Made by a program: the position numbers and the translations under genes. From Rhizobium sp. P40RR-XXII (lineage in GTDB: Bacteria > Pseudomonadota > Alphaproteobacteria > Rhizobiales > Rhizobiaceae), in the NCBI RefSeq assembly GCF_012641405.1, contig NZ_JABAII010000003.1, forward strand, positions 434,001 to 498,000: DNA of 64,000 nucleotides, in the 5' to 3' direction. Shown here piece after piece: positions 8,971-17,609 of the stretch; position 1 is the stretch's first letter; each line of letters opens with the position of its first letter. The notes beneath the pieces were generated by a model. That model had not been told where the DNA came from and made no database searches. It saw nothing but the letters and a program-made list of their open reading frames with translations.

Positions 8971-10208
8971 TGGGTCTTCTCCCCATTGATGGCACTTTTG
9001 TACCAGGAAACGAGCAGGCGGCGCTCCTCGTCGGTAATATGCGAGGCGTTGGCCGGCGGCATGGCATGGCTGCGCCCGGCCTGCAGATAGATCTCGCGGG
9101 CGTGGGCGGCGATGTCGCGATCGGTCTCGAACACCACGCCCTTCGGTGGTGCGATGATGCCCTCCCAGCTCGGCTCCTTGGCATGGCACATCGAGCAGCG
9201 CCCCATGATCGTGTCGCGAACTCTCGGGAAGGCCTCAGCCGTGACGAAGGGGTGCTGGGTAGCCGAAATCTTGATGTCGGTTCCTTCGCCCGTCAGTATC
9301 TTCGGCACCGTGGAAAGCCACATGATAATGATGAACAGAACAACGGTGACGATCCACGTCCAGGTCGGGTTGCCGGCATTGGCGTGGCGGGTGTTGAACC
9401 AGTGGCGGATCGTAACGCCCATCAGGAAGACGATCGAGGCGATGATCCAGTTGAATTGCGTGCCGAACGCCAGCGGATAATGGTTCGACAGCATCAGGAA
9501 CAGCACTGGCAGCGTCAGGTAGTTGTTGTGCGTCGAGCGCTGCTTGGCAATCCTGCCGTATTTCGGATCGGGCGTGCGGCCGGCGATCAGGTCGGCGACG
9601 ACGATCTTCTGGTTCGGAATGATAATGAAAAAGACGTTGGCTGACATGATCGTCGCGGTGAAGGCGCCGAGATGCAGAAAAGCCGCGCGGCCCGTGAACA
9701 GGTGCGTATAGCCCCAGGCCACCGCCACCAGAATGAAATACAGCGCCACCATCAGCCGCGTATTGTCGTTGCCGAAGGGCGATTTGCAGATCAGGTCGTA
9801 TAGAAGCCAACCGCCGGCGATCGAGCAGAGCGAGATGGCGATCGCCACAGGCTTCGACACATCGAGGACTGCCGGGTCGATCATGTAGAGATCCGCGCCG
9901 GCATAATAGACGAGACAGAGCATGCCGAAGCCCGAAAGCCAGGTGACATAGCTCTCCCACTTGAACCAGACGAGATGGTCCGGCATGTTGGCCGGCGCCA
10001 CCAGATATTTCTGGATATGATAGAAGCCGCCGCCATGGACCTGCCACTCCTCGCCATAGGCGCCCGGCGGCAGGGCCGGATGTTTCTTCAGACCCAGGTC
10101 GAGCGCGACGAAATAGAACGACGAGCCGATCCAGGCGATCGCGGTAATCACGTGCAGCCAGCGGACGGCGAAGGTTATCCAGTCCCAGGCGATGGCATAT
10201 TCGTACAT
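8967..10208 (-). CDS. puuD: Membrane urate oxidase with cytochrome c domain (PuuD)
   Basis: Integral membrane urate hydroxylase, 413 aa, oxidising urate to 5-hydroxyisourate and passing electrons to the respiratory chain rather than to O2. Residues 1-300 carry about eight membrane spans with the family stretches WLHVITAIAWIGSSFYFVALD and KQRSTHNNYLTLPVLFLMLSNHY. The C-terminal part holds a c-type haem site CSMCH (about residues 344-348) with a probable Met ligand in HAMPPANASHI. This architecture is the alphaproteobacterial replacement for soluble uricase. It is first in an operon with guanine deaminase and divergent from a LysR gene. An upstream GGGAGGAG gives a strong ribosome site. Confidence 0.93.
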   Translation of the reverse strand: MYEYAIAWDWITFAVRWLHVITAIAWIGSSFYFVALDLGLKKHPALPPGAYGEEWQVHGGGFYHIQKYLVAPANMPDHLVWFKWESYVTWLSGFGMLCLVYYAGADLYMIDPAVLDVSKPVAIAISLCSIAGGWLLYDLICKSPFGNDNTRLMVALYFILVAVAWGYTHLFTGRAAFLHLGAFTATIMSANVFFIIIPNQKIVVADLIAGRTPDPKYGRIAKQRSTHNNYLTLPVLFLMLSNHYPLAFGTQFNWIIASIVFLMGVTIRHWFNTRHANAGNPTWTWIVTVVLFIIIMWLSTVPKILTGEGTDIKISATQHPFVTAEAFPRVRDTIMGRCSMCHAKEPSWEGIIAPPKGVVFETDRDIAAHAREIYLQAGRSHAMPPANASHITDEERRLLVSWYKSAINGEKTQ

Positions 10209-10364
10209 GGGAACTCCTCCCGGCCTTCATGGGCCTGATCCTCATGGGACTGTTTGCCATCCCGCGATTTTCTCGGAAATCCCGGTTAATCCGCAACACT
10301 TTCAAAAAAATCTATAAGATGCCCGCCGGTTTGTTCTGCACGCTGATGTGGTAGAAAGAGGCCC
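10209..10364. promoter_or_regulatory. Divergent promoter region puuD / lysR-type gene
   Basis: 156 bp between two divergent genes. On the puuD side a small hairpin GGCC-CATGAA-GGCC lies just before the ribosome site. The LysR product would be expected to bind here, but no clear T-N11-A site was singled out. Confidence 0.4.
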
Positions 10365-11303
10365 ATGTCCTATCTTGATAATGTGCGTGTCTTCGTTCGC
10401 GTGGTCGAACTCGGTACTCTTTCGGCAGCAGGCCGCGACCAGCGCGTCACGCCTGCGGTTGCGAGCAATCGCATCAAGGAGCTTGAGCGCCATCTCGGCG
10501 TGCGCCTCTTCAACCGCACGACACGTAAGCTGTCGCCGACCGAGCACGGTCGTGTTTTCTATGAAAAGGCCGTGAAGATCATCGAGGCTGTCAATGAGGC
10601 GGAAGCGGCGATCGCCGATCTCTCACGCAATCCGAAGGGGTCGCTGAGGATCACCGCGCCGCTCGGCATCGGCCGGCGGCTGATCGCGTCAGGCATTCCG
10701 GAATTCCACGATAAGTATCCGGATATCGAGGTGCGGGTGCGCTTGTCGGATCACAATGTGGATATTTTGGCGGAGGGCGTCGACGTTGCCTTCAAGCTTG
10801 GAGTCCTGGAGGATTCGAACCTACGCATGCGCGGCATCCTCAATTGCGAGCGCGTGCTGTGTGCATCGCCGGCCTATCTCGCGCAGCGTGGCGTGCCACC
10901 GACCGCCGACGCGTTGATTGCCGACAAGCATGACTGTCTTCTGCTGCGCTATCCCGGGTCGAAGGAATATTACTGGATGCTGATGACGGCGGAAGGCCCT
11001 CGCAAATTCGAGGTTGCCGGCCCCTATGACAGCGACGATGGTGACGTGCTCACCCAATGGGCGCTGGAAGATCGCGGCATCATCAACAAGCCGTTGTTCG
11101 AGGTGAAGGCCTATCTCAAGCAGGGCCGGCTGGTGGAGATCCTGAAGGAGAGCCCACCGGCTCCGGTGCAGCTCGCCGCCATCTACCCGCATAAGCGCTT
11201 TCAGGACCCGAAGGTCCGCCTGATGATTGATTTCATGGCCGAGCGCTGTCAGCGGCTCATCGGCAAACTACTCGAAGATGAGCCGGCAGCCGCGGCCTCG
11301 TGA
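10365..11303 (+). CDS. LysR-family transcriptional regulator
   Basis: 312 aa. The N-terminal winged helix-turn-helix (residues 1-60) shows FVRVVELGTLSAAGRDQRVTPAVASNRIKELERHLGVRLFNRTTRKLSPTE in typical order, and the rest is a type 2 periplasmic-binding-like effector domain. The variant with ASNRIKELE and DLSRNPKGSLRITAPLGIGR belongs to the CrgA/DsdC-like group common in rhizobia. It is divergent from puuD-guaD, so control of purine catabolism, perhaps by urate or xanthine, is a reasonable inference but not shown by the sequence. Confidence 0.92.
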   Translation: MSYLDNVRVFVRVVELGTLSAAGRDQRVTPAVASNRIKELERHLGVRLFNRTTRKLSPTEHGRVFYEKAVKIIEAVNEAEAAIADLSRNPKGSLRITAPLGIGRRLIASGIPEFHDKYPDIEVRVRLSDHNVDILAEGVDVAFKLGVLEDSNLRMRGILNCERVLCASPAYLAQRGVPPTADALIADKHDCLLLRYPGSKEYYWMLMTAEGPRKFEVAGPYDSDDGDVLTQWALEDRGIINKPLFEVKAYLKQGRLVEILKESPPAPVQLAAIYPHKRFQDPKVRLMIDFMAERCQRLIGKLLEDEPAAAAS

Positions 11304-11351
11304 TCTGAAGGCCGCAGGTTGATCTCCGCTTGATTCAAATCAGTGAGATCA

Positions 11352-11375
11352 CATATGACTACCAATAGTCACATG
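11352..11375. promoter_or_regulatory. Inverted repeat upstream of Phd/VapC module
   Basis: CATATGACTA-CCAA-TAGTCACATG, a 10-bp inverted repeat with one mismatch, ending 10 bp before the antitoxin start. This is the usual place for the autoregulatory operator bound by the antitoxin-toxin complex. Confidence 0.6.
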
Positions 11376-11385
11376 GAGAAATGGC

Positions 11386-11637
11386 ATGAAGGAAATTCAG
11401 CTCAAGGATGCAAAGGCGACGCTTTCTGCTGTGGTCGATCAAGCCGTGGCCGGTGAACCGACCGTCATCACCCGCCATGGCCGGAAGGAAGCCGTACTGG
11501 TTTCCTTTGAAGAATGGCAACGGGTTTCCAAAGTGCCTGAATTCGCCGATCTGCTGTTGATCTTTCCCGGCGAGCCGGCAGATATTCCGGAACGATCGCG
11601 AAAGCCCGCACAGGCATTGCGTGAAAACGGCCTCTGA
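11386..11637 (+). CDS. Phd/YefM-family antitoxin
   Basis: 83 aa. The N-terminal DNA-binding fold MKEIQLKDAKATLSAVVDQAVAGEPTVITRHGRKEAVLVSFEEW is characteristic of Phd/YefM antitoxins. The C-terminal 30 residues are the flexible toxin-neutralising part. It should bind the inverted repeat just upstream together with the toxin, and is followed after 2 nt by the PIN-domain toxin. It sits between the purine regulator and the xdh operon without functional link to either. Confidence 0.93.
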   Translation: MKEIQLKDAKATLSAVVDQAVAGEPTVITRHGRKEAVLVSFEEWQRVSKVPEFADLLLIFPGEPADIPERSRKPAQALRENGL

Positions 11638-11639
11638 TC

Positions 11640-12080
11640 TTGTATCTTCTGGACACCAATATCGTGTCGGCCGATGCGCCGACCAAGCGCCACGTCGGCG
11701 TTGGTACATTCGCGGCCTGGCTGCGTGCCAATAATGACCGGCTTTATCTTTCGGCTATCACCATCGCCGAGATCGAGGCAGGCATCGCCCGCGCGGTCAG
11801 AACCGGGGCGACGACGAAAGCGGAGCACCTGCGCCGCTGGCTCGCGGCGGTGGAGCATTTCTATGCCGGCCGTATCTTGCCGTTTGGTATCGAAGAAGCG
11901 AAGCACGCTGGCCTGATGCTTGACCGTGCGCGTGCTCATGACCTCGGCTTTGAGGACATTGCCATTGCCGCCACTGCCGCTGCGCACGGCCTCACTGTTT
12001 TGACGGCCAATGAGTGCCATTTCGAACCGCTTGGCGTGCCGCTCGCCAATCCACTGAAGCAGTTGCCCATTATCCAATAA
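11640..12080 (+). CDS. VapC-like PIN-domain toxin (TTG start)
   Basis: PIN-domain endoribonuclease of a type II toxin-antitoxin module, 146 aa. The acidic metal-binding residues are visible: Asp in YLLDTNIVS, Glu in ITIAEIEAG, and Asp in GFEDIAIAATAAAHGLTVLTAN. No ATG exists at the expected position; the start must be TTG at 11640, two nt after the antitoxin stop, giving MYLLDTNIV, the canonical beginning. Translation is therefore coupled and probably weak, which fits a toxin kept below its antitoxin. The protein looks intact. Confidence 0.9.
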   Translation: MYLLDTNIVSADAPTKRHVGVGTFAAWLRANNDRLYLSAITIAEIEAGIARAVRTGATTKAEHLRRWLAAVEHFYAGRILPFGIEEAKHAGLMLDRARAHDLGFEDIAIAATAAAHGLTVLTANECHFEPLGVPLANPLKQLPIIQ

Positions 12081-12183
12081 CGGGCTTTGCCGTGATTGGC
12101 TGCCCTGCAGCCAGCCCATTTTCGACGGCCTCTGTAGGACGACGATACCCTCAAGCAAAGATGCCGAGGTCATTTCGGGAACG

Positions 12184-12243
12184 TCTAGCGGCTGACGGCT
12201 CCGCTAGAGCCGAATCTGAATCCGCTCTAGAAGCAAAGAAGGA
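12184..12243. repeat. Outer part of mosaic repeat, copy 1
   Basis: An 8-bp inverted repeat TCTAGCGG/CCGCTAGA (12184-12191 and 12201-12208) is followed by a block (12211-12243) whose reverse complement matches 17403-17433 with only a few changes, including GAGCGGATTCAGATT. It joins directly to the 48-bp core, so copy 1 and copy 2 share about 80 bp. Confidence 0.75.
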
Positions 12244-12291
12244 GAGCGTGATGTCGTCCGAAAACCGCCTACACTTTTCGGCATCACGCTC
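12244..12291 (-). repeat. 48-bp palindromic repeat, copy 1 (overlaps end of xdhC)
   Basis: Identical over all 48 bp to the reverse complement of 17355-17402. Its ends form a 10-bp inverted repeat GAGCGTGATG/CATCACGCTC and inside it CCGAAAA/TTTTCGG can pair, so single strands fold into a hairpin. It resembles the RIME/REP-like intergenic elements of rhizobia. The stop codon of xdhC (12284-12286) and its last codons lie inside the repeat. Confidence 0.9.
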
Positions 12292-13120
12292 TAAGCTTTG
12301 CGCGATTGGAGGCCCAGATCAGTGCTGCCGTCATGATTTCGGCGGCGGCAAGGGTGGCGATGACCGTGGGACGCTTGTCTTTCACCGCAGTTCCGCCGAT
12401 CGGGCAGACGAGGCGATCGAAAAGTTCCGCATGACCAGTTTCGCGCGAAAGCCAGCTGCAGAAGGTGGCGCGCTTCGTCTTCGAGCCGATCATGCCGACA
12501 TAGGCGGAATCGTTACGTTTGAGCGCCTCGGTGGCAATCAGGAAGTCGAGCGCGTGATCATGGGTGAGGATGACGAAGCTGCTGCCGGCCGGCGCATCGT
12601 GCACCACGGCTTCCGGCATGGCCGTCAGGCAGGTTTCGATACCAGACACCTTGGAGGCCGTTAGTTCGTCTTCCCGCGTATCGACAAGCACGACACGCAG
12701 CGGCGCGAGCGAAAGGGCCATCGCGAGCGCATCGCCGACATGGCCTGCTCCGAAAACATAGACATGCGGACGCGCGGCCATTTCCCGGTCGCTGCGGGCG
12801 ATGAGTTCGTTCGCTAGTTCAGGATTGAGCACGGTAAAGGCAAGTCCCACCCGGCCGCCGCAGCATTGGCCGATCTCCGGGCCGAGCGGCACGTTCATCG
12901 GCTGGGCGGCAAGGCCGGAACGCAAGGCTCGGCGCGCCTGGTCGATTGCCATATATTCGAGGGTCCCGCCGCCAATCGTCGCGAAGATCGCCCGTTCCGA
13001 CACCAGCATCCAGGCATCGGTATCGCGTGGCGCCGAGCCCGCGACGGCAGTCACCTCGACCAGGATCGACGCCGGCTCGCGGCGCAGAAAATCCCGGATA
13101 TCTTCGCAGGTGGCAGACAT
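12284..13120 (-). CDS. xdhC: Xanthine dehydrogenase accessory protein XdhC
   Basis: 278 aa. Binds molybdenum cofactor and inserts its sulfurated form into XdhB; not part of the final enzyme. The N-terminal XdhC/CoxI domain shows LVEVTAVAGSAPRDTDAWMLV, IGGGTLEY and the Cys pair of GQCCGGRVGLAF; the C-terminal Rossmann domain shows VYVFGAGHVGDALAMAL and VGMIGSKTKRATF. Last gene of the uraH-xdhA-xdhB-xdhC operon, 4 nt after xdhB. Its final residues (LRA) and stop come from a palindromic repeat, so the original C-terminus may have been altered by repeat insertion. Confidence 0.95.
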   Translation of the reverse strand: MSATCEDIRDFLRREPASILVEVTAVAGSAPRDTDAWMLVSERAIFATIGGGTLEYMAIDQARRALRSGLAAQPMNVPLGPEIGQCCGGRVGLAFTVLNPELANELIARSDREMAARPHVYVFGAGHVGDALAMALSLAPLRVVLVDTREDELTASKVSGIETCLTAMPEAVVHDAPAGSSFVILTHDHALDFLIATEALKRNDSAYVGMIGSKTKRATFCSWLSRETGHAELFDRLVCPIGGTAVKDKRPTVIATLAAAEIMTAALIWASNRAKLRA

Positions 13121-13124
13121 GACC

Positions 13125-15479
13125 TCATTCCTTCTGTGCGGCCTTGAGGCGCTCGATTGCCATCAGCACCCGCTCGGGCGTTGCCGGCGCGTCGAGACGC
13201 GGGCAGATCTTATGGTCGGCCACACTCGCCACCGCGTCCGAAAGAGCATGCAGCACTGCAAGGCCGAGCGGTAGCGGTGGCTCGCCCACGGCCTTGGACC
13301 GATGGATCGTCGGCTCATACGCTTCCGACCAGTCAGTCAGGGCCACATTGAAAATCTTCGGGCGGTCGGATGCAAGAGGGATCTTGTAGGTGGAGGGCGC
13401 ATGCGTTCTAAGGCGTCCCTTGCCATCCCACCAAAGCTCCTCCGTCGTCAGCCAGCCCATGCCCTGGATGAAGCCGCCCTCGACCTGGCCGATATCGATG
13501 GCCTGGTTCAGCGAGTGACCGGTATCGTGCAGGATATCCGTGCGTTCGACGACATATTCGCCGGTCAGCGTATCGATCGACACTTCCGAACAGGCAGCGC
13601 CATAGGCGTAATAGTAGAAAGCATGGCCACGGCCCGCCTTCCGGTCCCAGTGGATCTTCGGCGTCTTGTAGAAACCGGCGGCCGAAAGCTGGACGCGGGC
13701 CATATAGGCCTTCTTGATGAGATCGGGGAAGGATATCTCGCTATCGCCGATCCGCACGCGATTGGGCAGGAACACCACCTGGTCACGCGGCACCCGATAG
13801 CTTTCCGCGGCAAAGGCGATCAGCCGATCCTTGATCTGGTGAGCGGCGTTCTGTGCCGCCATGCCGTTCAAGTCAGCTCCCGAGGAAGCCGCAGTCGGTG
13901 ACGTGTTCGGCACTTTGGCCGTCGTCGTCGCGGTGATCTTCACCCGGTCGAGATCGATCTGGAATTCTTCCGCTACGACCTGCGCCACCTTCAGATGCAG
14001 GCCTTGCCCCATCTCGGTGCCGCCGTGGTTCATGTGCACGGAGCCGTCGCTATAGACATGGACCAGAGCGCCGGCCTGGTTTGACTCGGTCTTGGTGAAG
14101 GAGATGCCGAATTTCACCGGCGTCAGCGCGATGCCGCGCTTGACGATGCGACTCTTCGCGTTGAACTCGGCAATCGACTGCCGACGCCCGGCGTAATTGG
14201 CGCTTTCCTCCAGTTCGGCGACGATACGCTGGATGATGCAGTCCTCGACGGTCTGGTGATAGGGAGTGACGTTGCGCTCACCCTTGACCCCCATCGCGTC
14301 GTAGAAATTCAGCTTGCGGATGTCGAGCGGGTCCTTGCCGACCGCGAATGCCACCTCGTCGATGACGCGCTCGGCGCCGACCATGCCCTGTGGGCCGCCG
14401 AAGCCGCGAAATGCGGTGTTGGAGACAGTATTGGTGTAGAGCGGCGCCGACTTCGCATGAACATGCGGAAAGAAATAGGCGTTGTCGCAGTGGAACAGCG
14501 CCCGGTCGCCGACAGGGCCGGAAAGGTCGGCGGAGAAGCCGGCGCGAAGCGCAAACGTATAGTCCACGGCCAGGATGCGGCCTTCATCGTCGAAACCGAC
14601 ATCGTAGTCGATAGCGAAATCGTGCCGTTTGCCTGTCGCGACCATATCCTCATCGCGGTCGAGCCGGATCTTGATGGCGCGTTTCAGCTTCTTGGCGGCA
14701 ATGGCCGCGATCGCGGCGCATTGGTTCGCCTGCGTTTCCTTGCCGCCGAAGCCGCCGCCCATGCGGCGAACCTCGATCGTCACTGCGTTGCTCGGTACGC
14801 CGAGCGCATGGGCGACCATATGCTGCGTCTCGCTCGGACCCTGGGTGGAGCAATAGACGACGACCTCGTCATCCTCGCCAGGCACGGCAAGCGAGACCTG
14901 GCCTTCGAGATAGAAATGATCCTGGCCGCCGAGCCGCATGCGGCCGGTCACCCGCCTCGGTGCGCTTTCAAGCGCGGCTGCCGCATCGCCACGCTTCAGC
15001 GTCAGCGGCGTGACCACCTGCCTGTGGGTCGAAACGTCGAGATCCCAGATGTCGATATCGGCCGGCAGTTCCTCGTATTCGATCTTGGCCAGCCGCGCGG
15101 CGCGGCGCGCCTGCTCACGCGTTTCCGCGATCACGCAGAAGATCGGCTGCCCGTGAAACTCGACCTTGCCGGCGGCAAGCACCGGGTCGTCGTTCATGTA
15201 GGAGGGCGAAATATCGTTGATGCCGGGCACGTCCTCATGCGTCAGTACCGCAACGACGCCGGATGCGGCATGCACGGCAGTAAGATCGACGGAATTCAGG
15301 ACGCCGTGGGCGACCGTGGACAGGCCAAGACCGGCATGCAGCGTCCCGGTCGGTTCGGTAATGTCGTCGATATAGACGGCCGTACCGGAGACATGCTTGT
15401 GGGCTGAGTCATGGCGCGGGCTGGTATGAACTCCGCCGACGATGGTTTCGGCCTTGATGTCTGAAGCATGTTTGTTCAT
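13125..15479 (-). CDS. xdhB: Xanthine dehydrogenase, molybdopterin-binding subunit
   Basis: Large subunit (784 aa) of the cytoplasmic XdhAB heterotetramer that hydroxylates hypoxanthine and xanthine to urate, using NAD+ via the XdhA subunit. Family stretches include GQDHFYLEGQVSLA, the molybdopterin motif RRMGGGFGGKE, FRGFGGPQGM and the catalytic Glu in KAVGEPPLPLG (near residue 733). Length and order agree with bacterial XdhB. Stop and start codons are separated from xdhA by 3 nt and from xdhC by 4 nt, so the three are one transcription unit. Confidence 0.97.
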   Translation of the reverse strand: MNKHASDIKAETIVGGVHTSPRHDSAHKHVSGTAVYIDDITEPTGTLHAGLGLSTVAHGVLNSVDLTAVHAASGVVAVLTHEDVPGINDISPSYMNDDPVLAAGKVEFHGQPIFCVIAETREQARRAARLAKIEYEELPADIDIWDLDVSTHRQVVTPLTLKRGDAAAALESAPRRVTGRMRLGGQDHFYLEGQVSLAVPGEDDEVVVYCSTQGPSETQHMVAHALGVPSNAVTIEVRRMGGGFGGKETQANQCAAIAAIAAKKLKRAIKIRLDRDEDMVATGKRHDFAIDYDVGFDDEGRILAVDYTFALRAGFSADLSGPVGDRALFHCDNAYFFPHVHAKSAPLYTNTVSNTAFRGFGGPQGMVGAERVIDEVAFAVGKDPLDIRKLNFYDAMGVKGERNVTPYHQTVEDCIIQRIVAELEESANYAGRRQSIAEFNAKSRIVKRGIALTPVKFGISFTKTESNQAGALVHVYSDGSVHMNHGGTEMGQGLHLKVAQVVAEEFQIDLDRVKITATTTAKVPNTSPTAASSGADLNGMAAQNAAHQIKDRLIAFAAESYRVPRDQVVFLPNRVRIGDSEISFPDLIKKAYMARVQLSAAGFYKTPKIHWDRKAGRGHAFYYYAYGAACSEVSIDTLTGEYVVERTDILHDTGHSLNQAIDIGQVEGGFIQGMGWLTTEELWWDGKGRLRTHAPSTYKIPLASDRPKIFNVALTDWSEAYEPTIHRSKAVGEPPLPLGLAVLHALSDAVASVADHKICPRLDAPATPERVLMAIERLKAAQKE

Positions 15480-15482
15480 GGC

Positions 15483-16967
15483 CTACGCAGCCTCATATCT
15501 GGACACCTGAACCGGTGCCGCACTGGATGTCGTTTCCAGGTAGAAACGCAAGAGAAGATTCTTCGCCGCGAGCGCGCGGTATTCCGCCGTGGCGCGCATA
15601 TCGGTCAGCGGCGCGTAGTCCTCGGGGTACTTTTCCATTGCCGCCTCCACCGTCGTCTCGTTCCAGGGCTGGCCGAGCAGCGCATTTTCGACGGCGAAGG
15701 CTCGTTTCGGCGTCGCGGCCATGCCGCCATAGGCGATCGTAATTCCGGCGACGGTGCCGTCGGTGGCAAGTGCCACACGGAAGGCGCCGAGCGTCGCCGC
15801 AATGTCCTCGTCCCGCCGCTTCGTGACCTTGTAGACGGCGAAGTTCTCGTCCGCGGGCGGAACCGGAACATGCACCGCCTCGACGAATTCGCCGGGCTGG
15901 CGGTCCTGCTTGCCGTACGCGACGAAGAAGTCTTCGAGCGCGATGGTGCGGCGGGTCTCACCCTTGTGCAGGGTCAGCGATGCGCCAAGCGCGATCAGCG
16001 GCGGCGGCGTATCGCCGATCGGCGAGCCATTGGCGATGTTGCCGCCGATCGTTCCCATGTTGCGTACCTGCTGGCCGCCGATACGGGCAACCAGCGGACC
16101 GAGTGCAGGAATATGCTGCGAAAGAGTTTCGAAGGCTTCCGTGTATGTGACGCCGGCGCCGATGGTGATGATACCGTCCGCAACGGCGATCGACTTCAAT
16201 TCCTGCAATCCGGCTATGAAGACGACCGGTGTGATGTCGCGCATGTGCTTGGTAACCCAGAGGCCGACATCGGTGGAGCCGGCCACCACCGTTGCGGTCG
16301 GCGATGCTTCGAGGACTGAGGCGAAATCGTCGAGGCTCGCGGGCACGATCAGCCGATGCCGACCTTCGCCGATTTCGACACGCGCGCCATCGGCAAGCGC
16401 CTTCAAGCGTGCGATTGTCGCGTCGCGCTCGATAAGCAAGGGATCGTTCAGCGTTCCGCCATAGCTGGAAACGGCCCGCGCCGCGCGCAGGATCGGCTCG
16501 TAGCCGGTGCAGCGACAGAGATTGCCCTGCAGCGCGGTTTCGATCTGCTGGTTCGTCGGGTCTGGCGTCTGCATCCATAGCCCGTAGAGCGACATGACGA
16601 AGCCCGGCGTGCAGAAGCCGCATTGCGATCCATGGAAATCGACCATGGCCTGCTGCACCGGATGCAGTTGATTATCGCTGGCTGCCAAATGTTCGATAGT
16701 GACGACATGGCAGCCGTCGAGCGAGCCGAGGAAGCGAATGCAGGCATTGACGCCTTCATAGACGAGGCCGCCCGTCGGCGTCAGCCTGCCGACCAGCACA
16801 GTGCAGGCGCCGCAATCGCCCTCGGCGCAGCCTTCCTTCGTGCCCTTGAGCGAGCGGGAGAGCCGCAGCCAGTCGAGCAGGGTCTGATCGGGCGCAACGT
16901 TGCTGAGAGTCACGTCCTCGCCGTTCAGGATGAAACGCAGTTCTGAGCGGATAGTTAAGGTCGCCAT
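15483..16967 (-). CDS. xdhA: Xanthine dehydrogenase, iron-sulfur/FAD subunit
   Basis: 494 aa small subunit that passes electrons from molybdenum through two [2Fe-2S] clusters to FAD and NAD+. The plant-type ferredoxin cluster is seen as GCAEGDCGACTVLVG (Cys47, 52, 55), the second cluster as SQCGFCTPGFVMSL and CRCTGYEPILRA. The FAD-binding part shows VVAGSTDVGLW and TIGGNIANGSPIGDTPP, and the C-terminal domain is complete. It lies 3 nt after uraH and 3 nt before xdhB. Confidence 0.97.
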   Translation of the reverse strand: MATLTIRSELRFILNGEDVTLSNVAPDQTLLDWLRLSRSLKGTKEGCAEGDCGACTVLVGRLTPTGGLVYEGVNACIRFLGSLDGCHVVTIEHLAASDNQLHPVQQAMVDFHGSQCGFCTPGFVMSLYGLWMQTPDPTNQQIETALQGNLCRCTGYEPILRAARAVSSYGGTLNDPLLIERDATIARLKALADGARVEIGEGRHRLIVPASLDDFASVLEASPTATVVAGSTDVGLWVTKHMRDITPVVFIAGLQELKSIAVADGIITIGAGVTYTEAFETLSQHIPALGPLVARIGGQQVRNMGTIGGNIANGSPIGDTPPPLIALGASLTLHKGETRRTIALEDFFVAYGKQDRQPGEFVEAVHVPVPPADENFAVYKVTKRRDEDIAATLGAFRVALATDGTVAGITIAYGGMAATPKRAFAVENALLGQPWNETTVEAAMEKYPEDYAPLTDMRATAEYRALAAKNLLLRFYLETTSSAAPVQVSRYEAA

Positions 16968-16970
16968 CGT

Positions 16971-17336
16971 TTAGCTCCCGCGATAGGTGGAATAGCTGTA
17001 GGGCGAGAGGAGCAGCGGCACATGGTAATGGGCTCCTTCGTCGGCGAGACCGAAGCGGATCGGGATGATATCCAGGAACAACGGGCCTTCGGATGTGCGG
17101 TCGAGATAGTCACCGGCATGGAAGCGCAGCTCGTAGGTGCCGGTCTTCATGGTCTCGCCCGACAGCAGCGGCGCGTCGCAGCGGCCGTCATCATTGGTCT
17201 CGGCGGATTTGAGGTGGCGATGCGTGTCGCCCTCGATCCGGTAGAGATCGATGCGCAGACCCCTTACGGGCCTGCCGAGCGCGGTATCCAGCACGTGGGT
17301 CGTGAGCCGGCCGGCTTCTGGCGAATGAGACTGCAT
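16971..17336 (-). CDS. uraH: 5-hydroxyisourate hydrolase (transthyretin-like)
   Basis: Hydrolyses 5-hydroxyisourate, the product of PuuD, to OHCU. 121 aa, the usual size. The family signatures are present: [22 protein letters not shown] at the N-terminus, an internal Arg/His pair in the active-site strands, and the C-terminal YSTYRGS tetrapeptide that distinguishes HIU hydrolases from transthyretin. First gene of the operon with xdhABC; a palindromic repeat begins 19 bp upstream of the start, inside the probable leader. The ribosome site is GGGAG. Confidence 0.96.
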   Translation of the reverse strand: MQSHSPEAGRLTTHVLDTALGRPVRGLRIDLYRIEGDTHRHLKSAETNDDGRCDAPLLSGETMKTGTYELRFHAGDYLDRTSEGPLFLDIIPIRFGLADEGAHYHVPLLLSPYSYSTYRGS

Positions 17337-17354
17337 GTTTTTCTCCCGAACGTG

Positions 17355-17402
17355 GAGCGTGATGCCGAAAAGTGTAGGCGGTTTTCGGACGACATCACGC
17401 TC
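17355..17402 (+). repeat. 48-bp palindromic repeat, copy 2
   Basis: Exact reverse complement of 12244-12291. It sits in the leader of uraH, so the uraH-xdhABC operon is flanked at its 5' and 3' ends by oppositely oriented copies. It can form a hairpin (10-bp outer stem, 7-bp inner stem). Confidence 0.9.
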
Positions 17403-17466
17403 TACTTCTTTGATTCTAGAGCGGATTCAGATTTTAGGTCGAACAGACCTAAAATCATCCAGCTCT
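17403..17466. repeat. Outer part of mosaic repeat, copy 2, with 10-bp inverted repeat
   Basis: 17403-17433 matches the copy 1 flank (inverted). It continues into a perfect inverted repeat ATTTTAGGTC-GAACA-GACCTAAAAT (17431-17455), a module not present in copy 1, and ends in CTCTAG. The exchange of modules indicates a mosaic intergenic element. Confidence 0.75.
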
Positions 17467-17609
17467 AGCGCTCCTGCCTCCACTATCCGACAGGCTCATT
17501 CCGCTGAAAAGCAGCTGTAACGTTCGAGACTTTCAAAATTTCCAATGGGAATAGCGCGCGCGATTTGCGGTTAGACATTTGCGATCGAAGACATTTGGAG
17601 GAGTGTTTC
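17467..17609 (+). promoter_or_regulatory. Promoter region of puuE-allA
   Basis: About 140 bp between the mosaic repeat and the puuE start. The end carries a strong ribosome site GGAGGAG (17597-17603). Promoter hexamers were not assigned with confidence. Confidence 0.4.

Noticed and set aside
14256..15407. 383-codon plus-strand frame opposite xdhB
   Set aside because: Mirror of xdhB coding sequence, rich in Arg, His and Val as in shadow frames; no motif recognised.
12244..17402. Interpretation of the 48-bp repeats as a transposon carrying xdhABC
   Set aside because: No transposase gene between or beside them and the repeats are hairpin-type intergenic elements; bracketing alone does not show a transposon.
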